Origin: Mycolicibacterium moriokaense
GTDB taxonomy: Bacteria > Actinomycetota > Actinomycetes > Mycobacteriales > Mycobacteriaceae
Assembly: GCF_010726085.1 (NCBI RefSeq)
Contig: NZ_AP022560.1
Coordinates: 124,001 to 188,000 of the forward strand
Reading direction: 5' to 3'
Length of the DNA stretch: 64,000 nucleotides
Positions 35,778-44,772 of the stretch are shown piece after piece. Each line of letters begins with the position of its first letter. Within the stretch, counting starts at the first letter, position 1. The position numbers and the translations under genes are program-made. Under the pieces are notes generated by a model. It searched no databases. It saw only the letters and a list, made by a program, of their open reading frames with translations, and was not told the origin of the DNA.

Positions 35778-35834
35778 ATTCTCATCTAGATGGCGGATCC
35801 GCCACCATCCGCCATCTCAAATGAGAATCCGCCA
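35778..35834. repeat. repeats at the probable right end of the Tn7-like element
   Basis: An imperfect inverted repeat has arms 35,778-35,798 (ATTCTCAT...TGGCGGAT) and 35,807-35,828 (its complement), and the 8-mer ATCCGCCA recurs at 35,797, 35,807 and 35,827. Repeated short sites like these are what TnsB-type transposases bind at Tn7-like ends. The exact terminal base is not identified; a TGT-starting end around 35,850 on the minus strand is a candidate. Confidence 0.45.
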
Positions 35835-35892
35835 CGCAGAATGGGAACCTACAACCGCACCGCCGACGTGCATCGTCATCAGACTGACTTAC

Positions 35893-35907
35893 ATTAATAT
35901 TGCTAAT
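35893..35907. promoter_or_regulatory. LysR-type box upstream of lysE
   Basis: ATTAATATTGCTAAT is a dyad with 4-base arms and fits the T-N11-A core bound by LysR-type regulators. It lies 57 bases before the lysE start in an AT-rich stretch. In mycobacteria lysE is normally controlled by the divergent LysR-type gene lysG; that gene is absent here. Confidence 0.5.
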
Positions 35908-35963
35908 GCGTATATAGAATCTTTAGCTGTACTGATGGGCTGTAGGTCCCTAGCGTCAACCTT

Positions 35964-36563
35964 GTGGACTCGCCCCTGATCGTCGGCTTCCTCGCCTCGC
36001 TGACGCTGATCGTCGCGATCGGCGCGCAGAACGCCTTCGTGCTGCGCCAGGGCATCCGCGGCGAGCACGTGCTGGCGGTCGTGGCGGTGTGCGCCGTCTC
36101 CGACATGGTGCTCATCACCGCGGGCATCGCGGGCATCGGTGCACTGATTGCCGCGCATCCGGTCGCGCTCGACGCCGCAAGGTTCGGCGGCGCGGCGTTT
36201 CTGATCGGTTACGGGCTGCTCGCGGCGCGGCGGGCCTGGCGGCCGTCGGCGCTGACTCCGTCGGAAAAGGGTCCGGCGCGACTACTCGAAGCGCTGGTCA
36301 CATGTCTCGCGCTGACGTGGCTCAATCCGCACGTCTACCTCGACACCGTGATCCTGCTGGGCACGCTGGCCAACGAGCACAGCGACGGGCGATGGCTGTT
36401 CGGCGTCGGGGCGGTCACCGCCAGTGTGGTCTGGTTCGTCGGCCTCGGCCTCGGGGCGCGTCGCCTCTCCGGACTGTTCGCCACCCCGCTGACCTGGCGG
36501 AGCCTCGACGGACTGATTGCCATCACAATGACGGGACTGGGCGTGTCGTTGGCGTTGTCCTGA
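35964..36563 (+). CDS. lysE: LysE-family amino-acid exporter
   Basis: A 199-residue membrane protein with about six helices. Family signature: [19 protein letters not shown] near the N-terminus, and [18 protein letters not shown] with the conserved NPHVYLD. It exports basic amino acids (lysine, arginine). GTG start at 35,964. It is the first core gene right of the mobile region. Its LysR-type site is kept but its usual regulator gene is missing or moved. Confidence 0.9.
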   Translation: MDSPLIVGFLASLTLIVAIGAQNAFVLRQGIRGEHVLAVVAVCAVSDMVLITAGIAGIGALIAAHPVALDAARFGGAAFLIGYGLLAARRAWRPSALTPSEKGPARLLEALVTCLALTWLNPHVYLDTVILLGTLANEHSDGRWLFGVGAVTASVVWFVGLGLGARRLSGLFATPLTWRSLDGLIAITMTGLGVSLALS

Positions 36564-36575
36564 GACAATCCGCCC

Positions 36576-37163
36576 ATGGGGGCGACCAAGTCGGCGGTGG
36601 GTTTGCGCGACCGAAAGAAGATCCAGACCCGCGACACCATTCGGCGTGCGGCGCTGCGGCTCGTGCAGGCGAACGGGTACGCCAACACCACGATCGAACA
36701 GATCGCCGTGGCTGCCGAGATAGCGCCGAGCACCTTCTTCCGCTACTTCCCCACCAAGGAGTCGGTGCTGATCGCCAACGACCTGGATATGGTCACCGTC
36801 GACGCGCTCGCCGCCCAACCGGCAGACATGGCGCCGCTCAAGGCATTTCGGCGCTCGGTCGAGATCACGCTTGCGGCTCTCGCCTCCGCCGAGTGGCGCT
36901 TCGAGCGTGCCCGACTTCGCATCGTCCTCTCGGAGCCGGAACTGAGGGCCGCACAGATGGACGAATACCAGCGCACCGCCCGCCGGCTCGCCGAGACGGA
37001 GGCCAGGCGCACCAGCCGTGATACTGACGACCTCGAAGTGCGCGTATTCGTGGGTGCAGTGACCGGCAGCATGCTGACCGCCCTCGACGGCCATCCCTCC
37101 GGCATCGCCGACCGGATGTATCGGACACTGGACCTCCTCGAAGCTGGTATGCCGTTTACATGA
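36576..37163 (+). CDS. TetR-family transcriptional regulator
   Basis: A 195-residue regulator: HTH TTIEQIAVAAEIAPSTFFRY followed by FPTKESVLIANDLD. Overlaps the downstream SDR by 4 bases, so the two form an operon with the EF-Tu-domain gene. The C-terminal domain is of the common MftR-like type (actinobacterial). Function unknown beyond local regulation. Confidence 0.88.
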   Translation: MGATKSAVGLRDRKKIQTRDTIRRAALRLVQANGYANTTIEQIAVAAEIAPSTFFRYFPTKESVLIANDLDMVTVDALAAQPADMAPLKAFRRSVEITLAALASAEWRFERARLRIVLSEPELRAAQMDEYQRTARRLAETEARRTSRDTDDLEVRVFVGAVTGSMLTALDGHPSGIADRMYRTLDLLEAGMPFT

Positions 37164-37954
37164 CCCACAAGACCGTTTTCATCACCGGTGCCGCAGCCGG
37201 CATCGGCAGGGCCACGGCGCTGGCCTTTGCCAGGAAGGGTTTCACCGTCGGTGGTTATGACATCGATGAAGTGGGGCTCAAGACGCTCGCCGACGAGATC
37301 GACGGGCTCGGCACCGAGGCGATCGTCGGCCACCTCGACGTCACCGACGCCGACGAGATGGCACAGCGGGTCGGTGAGTTCGTAAGAGCCGCAGGGGACC
37401 GGCTCGACGTGATGATCAACAACGCGGGAATCCTGCGCGCCGGCAGGTTCGAGGAGATGGACATCGCCGGCCATCACAAGGAAATCGACATCAACGCCAA
37501 GGGCGTGGTGAACGGGCTGTATGCCGCGTTTCCCCACCTGAGGACCACGCCGAACGCCGTCGTGGTCAACCTCGCGTCGGCGTCGGCGATCTACGGCCAG
37601 GCCGAACTCGCCAACTACAGCGCGACCAAGTTCTTCGTCCGGGGCATCACCGAGGCACTGGACCTCGAATGGGAGCGCCACGGCATCCGGGTGATCGCGA
37701 TGTGGCCGCTGTTCGTGCAGACGGGGATGCTCGACAACGTCAAGACGGGGACCACTGAGTCGCTCGGTATCCGACTGACGGCGCAGGACATCGCCGACGC
37801 CATCGTGGCGGCCACCGAACCATCGAAGCTGCGTCGCGCCATCCACCAGGTGCATTTCCCGGTCGGCGCTCAAACCAAGGTGCTGGCGGCCGGCTCGCAC
37901 TTCTCCCCCGGCTGGCTCACCCGGCTGATCAACAAGCGATTGGCGCACTCCTGA
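37160..37954 (+). CDS. short-chain dehydrogenase/reductase
   Basis: A 264-residue SDR: cofactor motif FITGAAAGIGRAT, NNAG in MINNAGILRAG, catalytic LASASAIYG and YSATKFFVRG, and a C-terminal region ending FSPGWLTRLINKRLA that suggests membrane association. It starts inside the TetR stop and ends one base inside the next gene (TGATG). Substrate unknown. Confidence 0.88.
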   Translation: MTHKTVFITGAAAGIGRATALAFARKGFTVGGYDIDEVGLKTLADEIDGLGTEAIVGHLDVTDADEMAQRVGEFVRAAGDRLDVMINNAGILRAGRFEEMDIAGHHKEIDINAKGVVNGLYAAFPHLRTTPNAVVVNLASASAIYGQAELANYSATKFFVRGITEALDLEWERHGIRVIAMWPLFVQTGMLDNVKTGTTESLGIRLTAQDIADAIVAATEPSKLRRAIHQVHFPVGAQTKVLAAGSHFSPGWLTRLINKRLAHS

Positions 37955-38253
37955 TGTTCAAGATGACCGTCGTCGACGTCTTCTCCATCCGCAATCGCGG
38001 CGTAGTCGCAACCGGCCGAGTCGAAAGCGGGACGTTGCGCGTCGGCGACACCGTGCACATCAACGGCGGTCCAGGCCTCACGGTCTCCGCCATCGAGAAG
38101 TTTCGCAAACAGCAGGACGAGGCGACCGTCGGCGAAAACGTGGGAGTGCTGATCAAGGGGATCGAGAGAACCGATATGAACCGGGGCGACGTGTTGACCT
38201 CATCTTCCTCCTCATCCCCGTCCCCTACCTATGGCGAGGCGCCACCGATCTAA
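37954..38253 (+). CDS. isolated EF-Tu domain 2-like protein
   Basis: A 99-residue protein that matches only domain 2 of translation elongation factors: VDVFSIRNRGVVATGRVE, LRVGDTVHIN and NVGVLIKGIERTDMNRGDVL, with a Ser/Pro tail. There is no GTPase domain. Such free-standing beta-barrels occur in actinobacteria but their role is not known to me. It overlaps the SDR stop by one base and so is co-translated with it. Confidence 0.8.
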   Translation: MFKMTVVDVFSIRNRGVVATGRVESGTLRVGDTVHINGGPGLTVSAIEKFRKQQDEATVGENVGVLIKGIERTDMNRGDVLTSSSSSSPSPTYGEAPPI

Positions 38254-38307
38254 TCGCGCTGAGCGCAACGGGTGACCTCGCGCGCGTCTCGACATACGGT
38301 GCCGCGC

Positions 38308-38397
38308 ATGAACGAGGATTGGCTCGCCGTCATCGTCGGCCTGGGCCTGCTGGCTCTTGTACTCGCCGGAGCGATCCCGGGCAGCGTGATCCCGTGA
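38308..38397 (+). CDS. 29-residue single-span membrane peptide
   Basis: A small gene too short for most predictors: MNEDWLAVIVGLGLLALVLA then GAIPGSVIP. One hydrophobic helix spans residues 6-22. Its stop overlaps the GTG start of the YeiH-like gene (GTGA), the layout of a translationally coupled pair. It could be an accessory subunit or a coupling leader. Both the composition and the overlap support that it is real. Confidence 0.6.
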   Translation: MNEDWLAVIVGLGLLALVLAGAIPGSVIP

Positions 38398-39509
38398 CGG
38401 AGCAGACCGCCACCGAGAACCCCGCCGAGGACCGCGACTACGGGGTCGGCTACGCGGTCGCCGGGGTGCTGCTCGTCATCGCGTTGGGCGCGGCGACCCG
38501 ATTCCTCGAACAGGAGGTTCCGCAGTGGGCCAAGGGCACCCCGTTCGCCAAGGTCGCCAAGTCCATCGAATTCCCGATCTACGCAATCGCTTTGGGCCTG
38601 ATCGGTAACCTCGTTCTGTCGAAACTGGCACTGCGCGACGCGCTGTCGCGGGGCTTTCGTACCGAGTTCTTCATCAAAACGGGTCTGGTCCTGCTCGGGG
38701 CGTCCATCAACCTGAAGGTGCTCGTCACCGCGGCGGGACCGGCGATCATCCAGGCGCTGCTGTTGATCACCATCGTGTTCGGTTTCACCTGGTGGCTCGG
38801 CGGAGTCCTCAAGCTGGAGGACAAGTTGCGTGCACTGCTGGCGTCGGCCGTGTCGATCTGCGGTGTCAGCGCCGCCATCGCGGCCGCGGGAGCCGTGCAG
38901 GCGAAGAAGGAACAGCTCGCGTACGCCGCGTCGCTGGTGATCGCCTTTGCGCTGCCGTCGATCTTCCTACTGCCCTGGCTCGCAGACGTTCTCAACCTTT
39001 CCGAGCCCGTCGCCGGGGCGTGGATCGGCGGCAATATCGACACCACCGCGGCCGTCGCCGCCGCGGGCGCCCTCGCCGGTGAGGACGCCCTGCAGATCGC
39101 CACCATCGTCAAGACCACCCAGAACGCGTTGATCGGGATCGTCGCGATCGCGTTGACCGCGTACTTCGCGCTGAAGGTGGAGCGCAAGTCCGCCGAGCAA
39201 GCGCGGCCCTCGCTGCGCCAGTTCTGGGACCGGTTCCCCAAATTCGTGCTCGGCTTCATCGCCGCATCGATCGTCGGCACACTGTTTCTGCAGTGGGGCG
39301 GGGACAAGTCGGCGATCACGACGGTCAACGACCTGCGGACCTGGTTCCTGATCTTCGCGTTCGTCGCGATCGGCCTGGAGTTCTCGCTGAAGGGGCTCAA
39401 GGAAGCCGGCTGGCGGCCGATTGCGCTGTTCGCTTCGGCGACAGTGGTTAACATCGTCGTCGCGCTGGGCTTGGCCGCGGTGTTGTTCGGCGGTTTCCAG
39501 GTGAGTTAG
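38394..39509 (+). CDS. YeiH/UPF0324-family membrane protein
   Basis: From GTG 38,394 (TEQTATENPAEDRDYGVGYA), 371 residues, about ten helices. Family features: IKTGLVLLGASINLKVLVTA, VSICGVSAAIAAAGA, WIGGNIDTTAAVAAAGA and LRTWFLIFAFVAIGLEFSLK. UPF0324 proteins are putative sulfite/organosulfonate-related exporters of uncertain substrate. Start chosen over 38,319 because the upstream residues are unlike protein and because of the overlap with the 29-residue gene. Confidence 0.88.
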   Translation: MTEQTATENPAEDRDYGVGYAVAGVLLVIALGAATRFLEQEVPQWAKGTPFAKVAKSIEFPIYAIALGLIGNLVLSKLALRDALSRGFRTEFFIKTGLVLLGASINLKVLVTAAGPAIIQALLLITIVFGFTWWLGGVLKLEDKLRALLASAVSICGVSAAIAAAGAVQAKKEQLAYAASLVIAFALPSIFLLPWLADVLNLSEPVAGAWIGGNIDTTAAVAAAGALAGEDALQIATIVKTTQNALIGIVAIALTAYFALKVERKSAEQARPSLRQFWDRFPKFVLGFIAASIVGTLFLQWGGDKSAITTVNDLRTWFLIFAFVAIGLEFSLKGLKEAGWRPIALFASATVVNIVVALGLAAVLFGGFQVS

Positions 39510-39522
39510 CTACTCTCGCCGG

Positions 39523-40422
39523 GTGCCTGCTTCGTTGTCCCGGCGGGGTTTCCTGGCGTTGACGGCCGGGGCGGTCGCGTCGTTGGCCGCGTGCGGGTCG
39601 AAGCCGGGCGAGGTCGCCAACGACGGCTCGGTCACGGTCAAGCACGTGTTCGGCGAGACCCGCGTCCCAGCGCCCCCCAAACGGGTGGTCAGCGCCGGCC
39701 TCACCGAGCAGGACGATCTGCTCGCCGTCGGTGTCGTACCGATCGCGGTGACCGACTGGTTCGGCGGCGAGCCGTTCGGCGTATGGCCCTGGGCACAGCC
39801 GAAACTCGGCGGTGCACAGCCGGTGGTGCTGAACCTCGTCGACGGCATCGCGGTGGACCAGATCGCCGCGTTGCGACCCGACCTGATCGTCGCCACCAAC
39901 GCGGGGCTCGACCAAGACACCTACAACAAACTGACCGCCATCGCCCCGACGATCGCGCAGTCCGGGCAGGACGCGTTCTTCGAGCCGTGGAAGGTCCAGG
40001 CGACCACCATCGGCCAAGCGGTGTTCAAGCACGACGAGATGCAGGCCCTCATCGCCGCGGTCGATCAGAAGTTCGCTGCGGCGGGCAAGGAGAATGCGCA
40101 GTTCGCCGGCAAGAAGGTCGCGCTACTCGAAGGCGCGCTGACGCCGGACGGGCCCAAGGTGATGTCGCCCGAATGGCGCAGCGAGTTCCTCATCGAGATG
40201 GGTTTTGCCGTCGCCGAGAACGTCGAATCGGCCGACGTCCTGATCTGGACCACCGAAAGTGACGAACAACAGGCGGCCCTGCTGGCCGATCCGGAGATCA
40301 GCCGCCGTCGAAACGTCTTCACCGGCAAGGAACTGGCGGGCGCCATCGCATTCGGTTCGCCGCTGTCGTATCCGGTGGTGGCCCAGACGCTGCCGGCCCG
40401 CATCGCCGAGGTGATCGCCTGA
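39523..40422 (+). CDS. iron-siderophore-type ABC transporter lipoprotein (Rv0265c-like)
   Basis: A 299-residue periplasmic-binding protein of the FecB/TroA type. The twin-arginine signal SRRGFLALTAGAVASLAACG also contains a lipobox (LAAC), so it is probably Tat-exported and lipid-anchored. FGETRVPAPPKRVVSAGLTE starts the binding fold, and VDGIAVDQIAALRPDLIVAT is the standard hinge segment. No ABC permease or ATPase genes are adjacent, as for its M. tuberculosis counterpart. Confidence 0.85.
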   Translation: MPASLSRRGFLALTAGAVASLAACGSKPGEVANDGSVTVKHVFGETRVPAPPKRVVSAGLTEQDDLLAVGVVPIAVTDWFGGEPFGVWPWAQPKLGGAQPVVLNLVDGIAVDQIAALRPDLIVATNAGLDQDTYNKLTAIAPTIAQSGQDAFFEPWKVQATTIGQAVFKHDEMQALIAAVDQKFAAAGKENAQFAGKKVALLEGALTPDGPKVMSPEWRSEFLIEMGFAVAENVESADVLIWTTESDEQQAALLADPEISRRRNVFTGKELAGAIAFGSPLSYPVVAQTLPARIAEVIA

Positions 40423-40434
40423 CAAGATGACCTG

Positions 40435-41139
40435 GTGACAGCCACCAGCACCGAGTCCGAGCACCGAGGTTTCGCAACCACGGGTTCGGCCTACTATCCG
40501 GCGTTGGTCGCGATCTTCACCGGGCTGGTGCTGATCTCGAATGTGTCGGCCACGAAGGGCATCGCCTTCGGACCGATCATCGGCGACTGGTCGCTGATCA
40601 CCGACGGCGGGTTCATCGTGTTCCCGTTGACGTACGTCATCGGCGACGTGCTCTCCGAGGTGTACGGCTTCAAGGCCACCCGGCGCGCCATCTATATAGC
40701 CTTCGTGATGGAAGCCATCGCGGCGTTCACCTTCTGGCTCACCGCCTACCTGCCACCCGCGGACTTCTACACCAACCAGGCCGCGTTCGAGGCCGTCGTC
40801 AAACCGTTCACGCAGTTGATCATCGCCGGGCTCGCCGGTTTTCTCGTCGGGCAGACGCTCAACGCGTGGGTGGTGGTGCGGATCAAGGCCCGCACGAAGG
40901 AGAAGCATCTGTGGGCCCGGTTGATCGGATCCACCGTCGTCGGCGAGTTCGCCGACACGCTGGTGTTCTGCGCCATCGCCGCGGGAGCGATCGGCATCAG
41001 CACGTGGCGGGACTTCTTCACGTACGTGGCGTTGGGCTGGGTGTACAAGACCGCTGTCGAGATCGTCGTGCTGCCGGTGACCTACCGGGTGATCGCGTTC
41101 ATCAAGCGCCGTGAGCCCACTTATCAGCCCGCCGTGTGA
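40435..41139 (+). CDS. VUT/YhhQ-family queuosine precursor transporter
   Basis: A 234-residue, six-helix protein: ISNVSATKGIAFGP, FPLTYVIGDVLSEVYGFKAT, VVGEFADTLVFCAIA, YKTAVEIVVLPVTYRVI. These are the conserved acidic and Asn residues of the YhhQ family that imports queuosine precursors. GTG start at 40,435, 12 bases after the lipoprotein gene. Confidence 0.88.
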   Translation: MTATSTESEHRGFATTGSAYYPALVAIFTGLVLISNVSATKGIAFGPIIGDWSLITDGGFIVFPLTYVIGDVLSEVYGFKATRRAIYIAFVMEAIAAFTFWLTAYLPPADFYTNQAAFEAVVKPFTQLIIAGLAGFLVGQTLNAWVVVRIKARTKEKHLWARLIGSTVVGEFADTLVFCAIAAGAIGISTWRDFFTYVALGWVYKTAVEIVVLPVTYRVIAFIKRREPTYQPAV

Positions 41140-41224
41140 GGCTTCGTTAAGGCACCTCTGGCAAGGTTCAAAGAGCATCCGAAGAGCAGGAGTAGCCCTT
41201 CCTACTCGCGGGTAATTTGGTGCC

Positions 41225-41911
41225 ATGAGCGTGACTGCGGATCTGATGGACGCCAACGCAAACGGCGCGGATCGCCTTGTGATCCACGACTACGGCGATC
41301 GCGCCCTGCTGTTGGAATTCGACAACACCGACGAGGTGCTGGCATGGATGTCGGCGATTCAGGACGCCAGGCTGCCAGGTGTACTGGACATCGTTCCGGC
41401 GTCGCGCACGGTGCTGATCAAGCTCGACGGTGCCGTCTACCGGGCCCCCACCCGGCAACGGCTGCGCAAGCTGCACGTCCCGACCGCGTCGAGAGAAGCC
41501 TCGACGGCAGAACCGCGCGCCGACGTCTCGATCGAGGTGGTCTATGACGGTCCTGATCTCGACGAGGTCGCCCGGCTGACGGGGTTGACCGCCGAGCAGG
41601 TCGTCGCGGCGCACACCGGAACCCTGTGGCGAGTCGGCTTCGGAGGTTTCGCCCCTGGGTTCGCCTACCTGGTCGGTGGCGACAGCCGGCTCGAGGTGCC
41701 GCGGCGTGCCGAGCCGCGGACCAAGGTCCCCGCGGGATCAGTCGGCCTCGCAGGTGAATTCAGCGGCGTCTACCCACGCGAGTGCCCCGGCGGCTGGCAG
41801 TTGATCGGGCAGACCTCCGTGAATCAGGAGCCGCTGTGGGACGTCAATCGTGAGCAGCCGGCGTTGTTGATCCCGGGTATGTGGGTGCAGTTCGTGGCGG
41901 TGTCGCGATGA
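41225..41911 (+). CDS. pxpB: 5-oxoprolinase subunit PxpB
   Basis: A 228-residue protein of the PxpB/KipI family: [12 protein letters not shown] at the N-terminus, [17 protein letters not shown] and the [20 protein letters not shown] ending with [10 protein letters not shown], all standard. With PxpC (and PxpA, not seen here) it hydrolyses 5-oxoproline with ATP. Its stop overlaps the pxpC start (ATGA). Confidence 0.9.
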   Translation: MSVTADLMDANANGADRLVIHDYGDRALLLEFDNTDEVLAWMSAIQDARLPGVLDIVPASRTVLIKLDGAVYRAPTRQRLRKLHVPTASREASTAEPRADVSIEVVYDGPDLDEVARLTGLTAEQVVAAHTGTLWRVGFGGFAPGFAYLVGGDSRLEVPRRAEPRTKVPAGSVGLAGEFSGVYPRECPGGWQLIGQTSVNQEPLWDVNREQPALLIPGMWVQFVAVSR

Positions 41912-42819
41912 GCGCGCCGCGTGCGACGCTGGAGATCCTGCAGTCGGGACCGCTGTCGCTGATCGAGGACCTCGGCAGACCGGGGCTTGCCCACATGGGG
42001 GTCAGTCGCTCCGGTGCGGCCGACCGTCGTTCGCACACCCTGGCTAATCGGCTGGTCGCCAACCCGGGCGGGTTCGCCACCATCGAGGTGATGTTCGGCG
42101 GGCTGACGGCGCGGGTGCGCGGCGGCGGCAGGGAGGGGGTCGCTATCGCGGTCACCGGGGCGGACACCAATCCCTCGGTGAACGGGGTTCCGTTCGGCAC
42201 GAACAGCATTCACTACGCCCATGATGGCGAGGTGATCACGCTCGGCGCACCGCAGTCTGGGCTGCGGACGTACCTGGCGGTGCACGGCGGCATCGACGTC
42301 GAACCGGTGCTCGGGTCGCGTTCGTACGACGTCATGTCGGCGATCGGGCCGCTGCCGCTCACCCCTGGCGACGTGCTGCCGATCGGTGAGCACCGCGACG
42401 ACGAGTTCCCCGAGTTAGACCAGGCGCCGGTGGCGGCGATCGAAGAGGACGTGCTCGAGCTGATGGTGGTGCCAGGGCCTCGCGACGATTGGTTCGTCGA
42501 CCCGGACGTGCTGATCCGCACCAACTGGCAGGCCACCAACAAGAGCGATCGCGTCGGGATGCGGCTGGTCGGTATGCCGCTGGAGTACCGCTGGCCGGAC
42601 CGTCAGCTACCGAGCGAAGGAGCGACGCGCGGCGCAATTCAAGTGCCGCCGAACGGCTTTCCGGTGATCCTCGGTCCGGATCACCCGGTCACCGGCGGGT
42701 ACCCGGTGATCGGCGTGGTTGCCGACGACGACATCGACCGGGTCGCCCAGATCCGACCAGGCCAGACGGTCCGGATGCATTGGTCGCGACCCCGTCGTCC
42801 ATTCGAACGCACTACATAG
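41908..42819 (+). CDS. pxpC: 5-oxoprolinase subunit PxpC
   Basis: A 303-residue PxpC/KipA protein: [20 protein letters not shown] at the N-terminus, [20 protein letters not shown], and [20 protein letters not shown] near the end. It starts at ATG 41,908 rather than farther upstream because of the overlap with pxpB. No lamB/pxpA gene is in the window. Confidence 0.9.
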   Translation: MSAPRATLEILQSGPLSLIEDLGRPGLAHMGVSRSGAADRRSHTLANRLVANPGGFATIEVMFGGLTARVRGGGREGVAIAVTGADTNPSVNGVPFGTNSIHYAHDGEVITLGAPQSGLRTYLAVHGGIDVEPVLGSRSYDVMSAIGPLPLTPGDVLPIGEHRDDEFPELDQAPVAAIEEDVLELMVVPGPRDDWFVDPDVLIRTNWQATNKSDRVGMRLVGMPLEYRWPDRQLPSEGATRGAIQVPPNGFPVILGPDHPVTGGYPVIGVVADDDIDRVAQIRPGQTVRMHWSRPRRPFERTT

Positions 42820-42837
42820 CGCGCCGTCACCTGGTAG

Positions 42838-43437
<600 letters not shown>

Positions 43438-43527
43438 CCGACTCAGAAGCTCACACCCGCTGCAACCACCGCGTGAGGGGAAGTTCACGGCGGGGTCACC
43501 GCAGTGCACTTCCGGGGCAATAAAGCG

Positions 43528-43548
43528 TCCATAACCTGGTGTTATGGA
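43528..43548. promoter_or_regulatory. perfect 8-bp dyad upstream of the nnaR-like gene
   Basis: TCCATAAC-CTGGT-GTTATGGA is a perfect inverted repeat with a 5-base spacer, about 75 bases before the regulator start. It is a good operator candidate for that gene, perhaps autoregulatory; it does not look like a GlnR box. Confidence 0.45.
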
Positions 43549-43623
43549 TTGCCGACGAGCCCCGACACGTCCAGGCAATGGTCAAGTAATCACCTGGAAA
43601 CATGAGCTGAATACACAGGTGTC

Positions 43624-44772
43624 ATGAGTGAGGCTGACTGGGCACCGCTCACCGGATTTCGGGTCGCGGTGACATCCGCCCGCCGCGCCGAAGAACTGAG
43701 CGCGCTGCTGCAGCGCCGCGGCGCCACCGTGACCAGCGCGGCGGCGATCGCGATGGTGCCGCTTCCCGACGACGACGCACTGCGCGCCAACACCGAAGCA
43801 CTGATCGAGGTACCGCCGGACATCGTGATCGCGACCACCGGCATCGGGTTCCGCGGATGGGTCGCGGCCGCCGACGGTTGGGGACTGGCCGGCGACCTGA
43901 TCGATGCGTTGGGCAAGGCGCGCATCGTGTCGCGCGGGCCGAAAGCCACGGGTGCGTTGCGCGCCGCGGGACTGCCCGAGGAGTGGTCACCTGATTCGGA
44001 GTCATCGCGCGAACTGCTGCATTACCTGGTCGAGGGCGGCATCGCCGGGCAGCGCATCGCGGTGCAACTGCACGGCGCGACCGAGGACTGGGACCCCTTC
44101 CCCGAGTTTCTCGACGAACTGCGCGCGGCCGGTGCCGAAGTGGTGCCGATCCGCGTGTACCGATGGCGCCCGGCGCCCCGAAACGGAGACTTCGACCAAC
44201 TCGTGGCCGACATCGCGGAGGAAAAGTTCGACGCGGTGAGCTTCACCTCCGCACCCGCGGTCGCGTCGGTGTTAATGCGGGCGATGGAGATGGGTATCGA
44301 AAACCAGGTCCTTTCCGCGCTACGCACCAACGTGCACGCGATGTGCGTGGGTCCGGTCACGGCGCGCCCGCTGGTGCGACTCGGTGTGCCGACGTCTGCA
44401 CCGGAACGAATGAGGTTGGGCGCCTTGGCCCGACACATCACCGACGAACTCCCGCTGCTGTGCTCCCGCAGGTTGCAGGTGGCCGGCCATCTGCTGGAGA
44501 TCCGCGGCACCTGCGTGATGGTCGACGGCGATGTCAAGGCGGTGTCACCGGCGGGGATGGCCACCATTCGGGCGCTGGCGCATCACCCCGGGGCGGTGGT
44601 GTCGCGCAACAAGCTGCTTTCCGCGCTGCCCGGCAGCGGCACCGATACCCATGCCGTCGAGACGGCGGTGCTGCGACTTCGAACTGCCCTGGGGGACAAG
44701 AACATCGTGTCGACCGTCGTCAAGCGTGGCTACCGGCTGGCCATCGACGAGGAACTGGCACACGCACTATGA
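43624..44772 (+). CDS. nnaR: HemD-like/winged-helix regulator of nitrite assimilation (NnaR-like)
   Basis: A 382-residue fusion. Residues 1-270 are a uroporphyrinogen-III synthase fold (LTGFRVAVTSARRAEELSAL, QLHGATEDWDPFPEFLDELR, VSFTSAPAVASVLM); the C-terminal 100 residues are an OmpR-type winged helix (LEIRGTCVMVDGDVKAVSPA, SGTDTHAVETAVLRLRTAL, VVKRGYRLAI). NnaR of M. smegmatis has this architecture and works with GlnR on nitrate/nitrite genes. Overlaps the chelatase gene by ATGA and lies close to nirBD, which fits. Confidence 0.82.
   Translation: MSEADWAPLTGFRVAVTSARRAEELSALLQRRGATVTSAAAIAMVPLPDDDALRANTEALIEVPPDIVIATTGIGFRGWVAAADGWGLAGDLIDALGKARIVSRGPKATGALRAAGLPEEWSPDSESSRELLHYLVEGGIAGQRIAVQLHGATEDWDPFPEFLDELRAAGAEVVPIRVYRWRPAPRNGDFDQLVADIAEEKFDAVSFTSAPAVASVLMRAMEMGIENQVLSALRTNVHAMCVGPVTARPLVRLGVPTSAPERMRLGALARHITDELPLLCSRRLQVAGHLLEIRGTCVMVDGDVKAVSPAGMATIRALAHHPGAVVSRNKLLSALPGSGTDTHAVETAVLRLRTALGDKNIVSTVVKRGYRLAIDEELAHAL

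Larger units (their letters stand above)
30301..35834 (-). mobile_element. Tn7-like transposition module (tnsA-, tnsB-, tnsC-, tniQ-type)
   Basis: Four leftward genes, each overlapping the next by ATGA, encode a TnsA-like endonuclease, a DDE transposase (TnsB/TniA), an AAA+ regulator (TnsC/TniB) and a TniQ target-selection protein. Repeats at 35,778-35,834 mark the probable right end, next to lysE. No matching repeats follow tniQ, so the left end is probably farther left and the module may mobilise the neighbouring genes. The span given is that of the module, not of the element. Confidence 0.7.

Noticed and set aside
40123..41256. Long antisense frames over core genes (also 36,743-37,948, 57,929-59,287, 62,449-63,927)
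   Set aside because: These are typical high-GC shadow frames: rich in Arg/Gly/His/Asp, with no motifs, and opposite well-identified genes.
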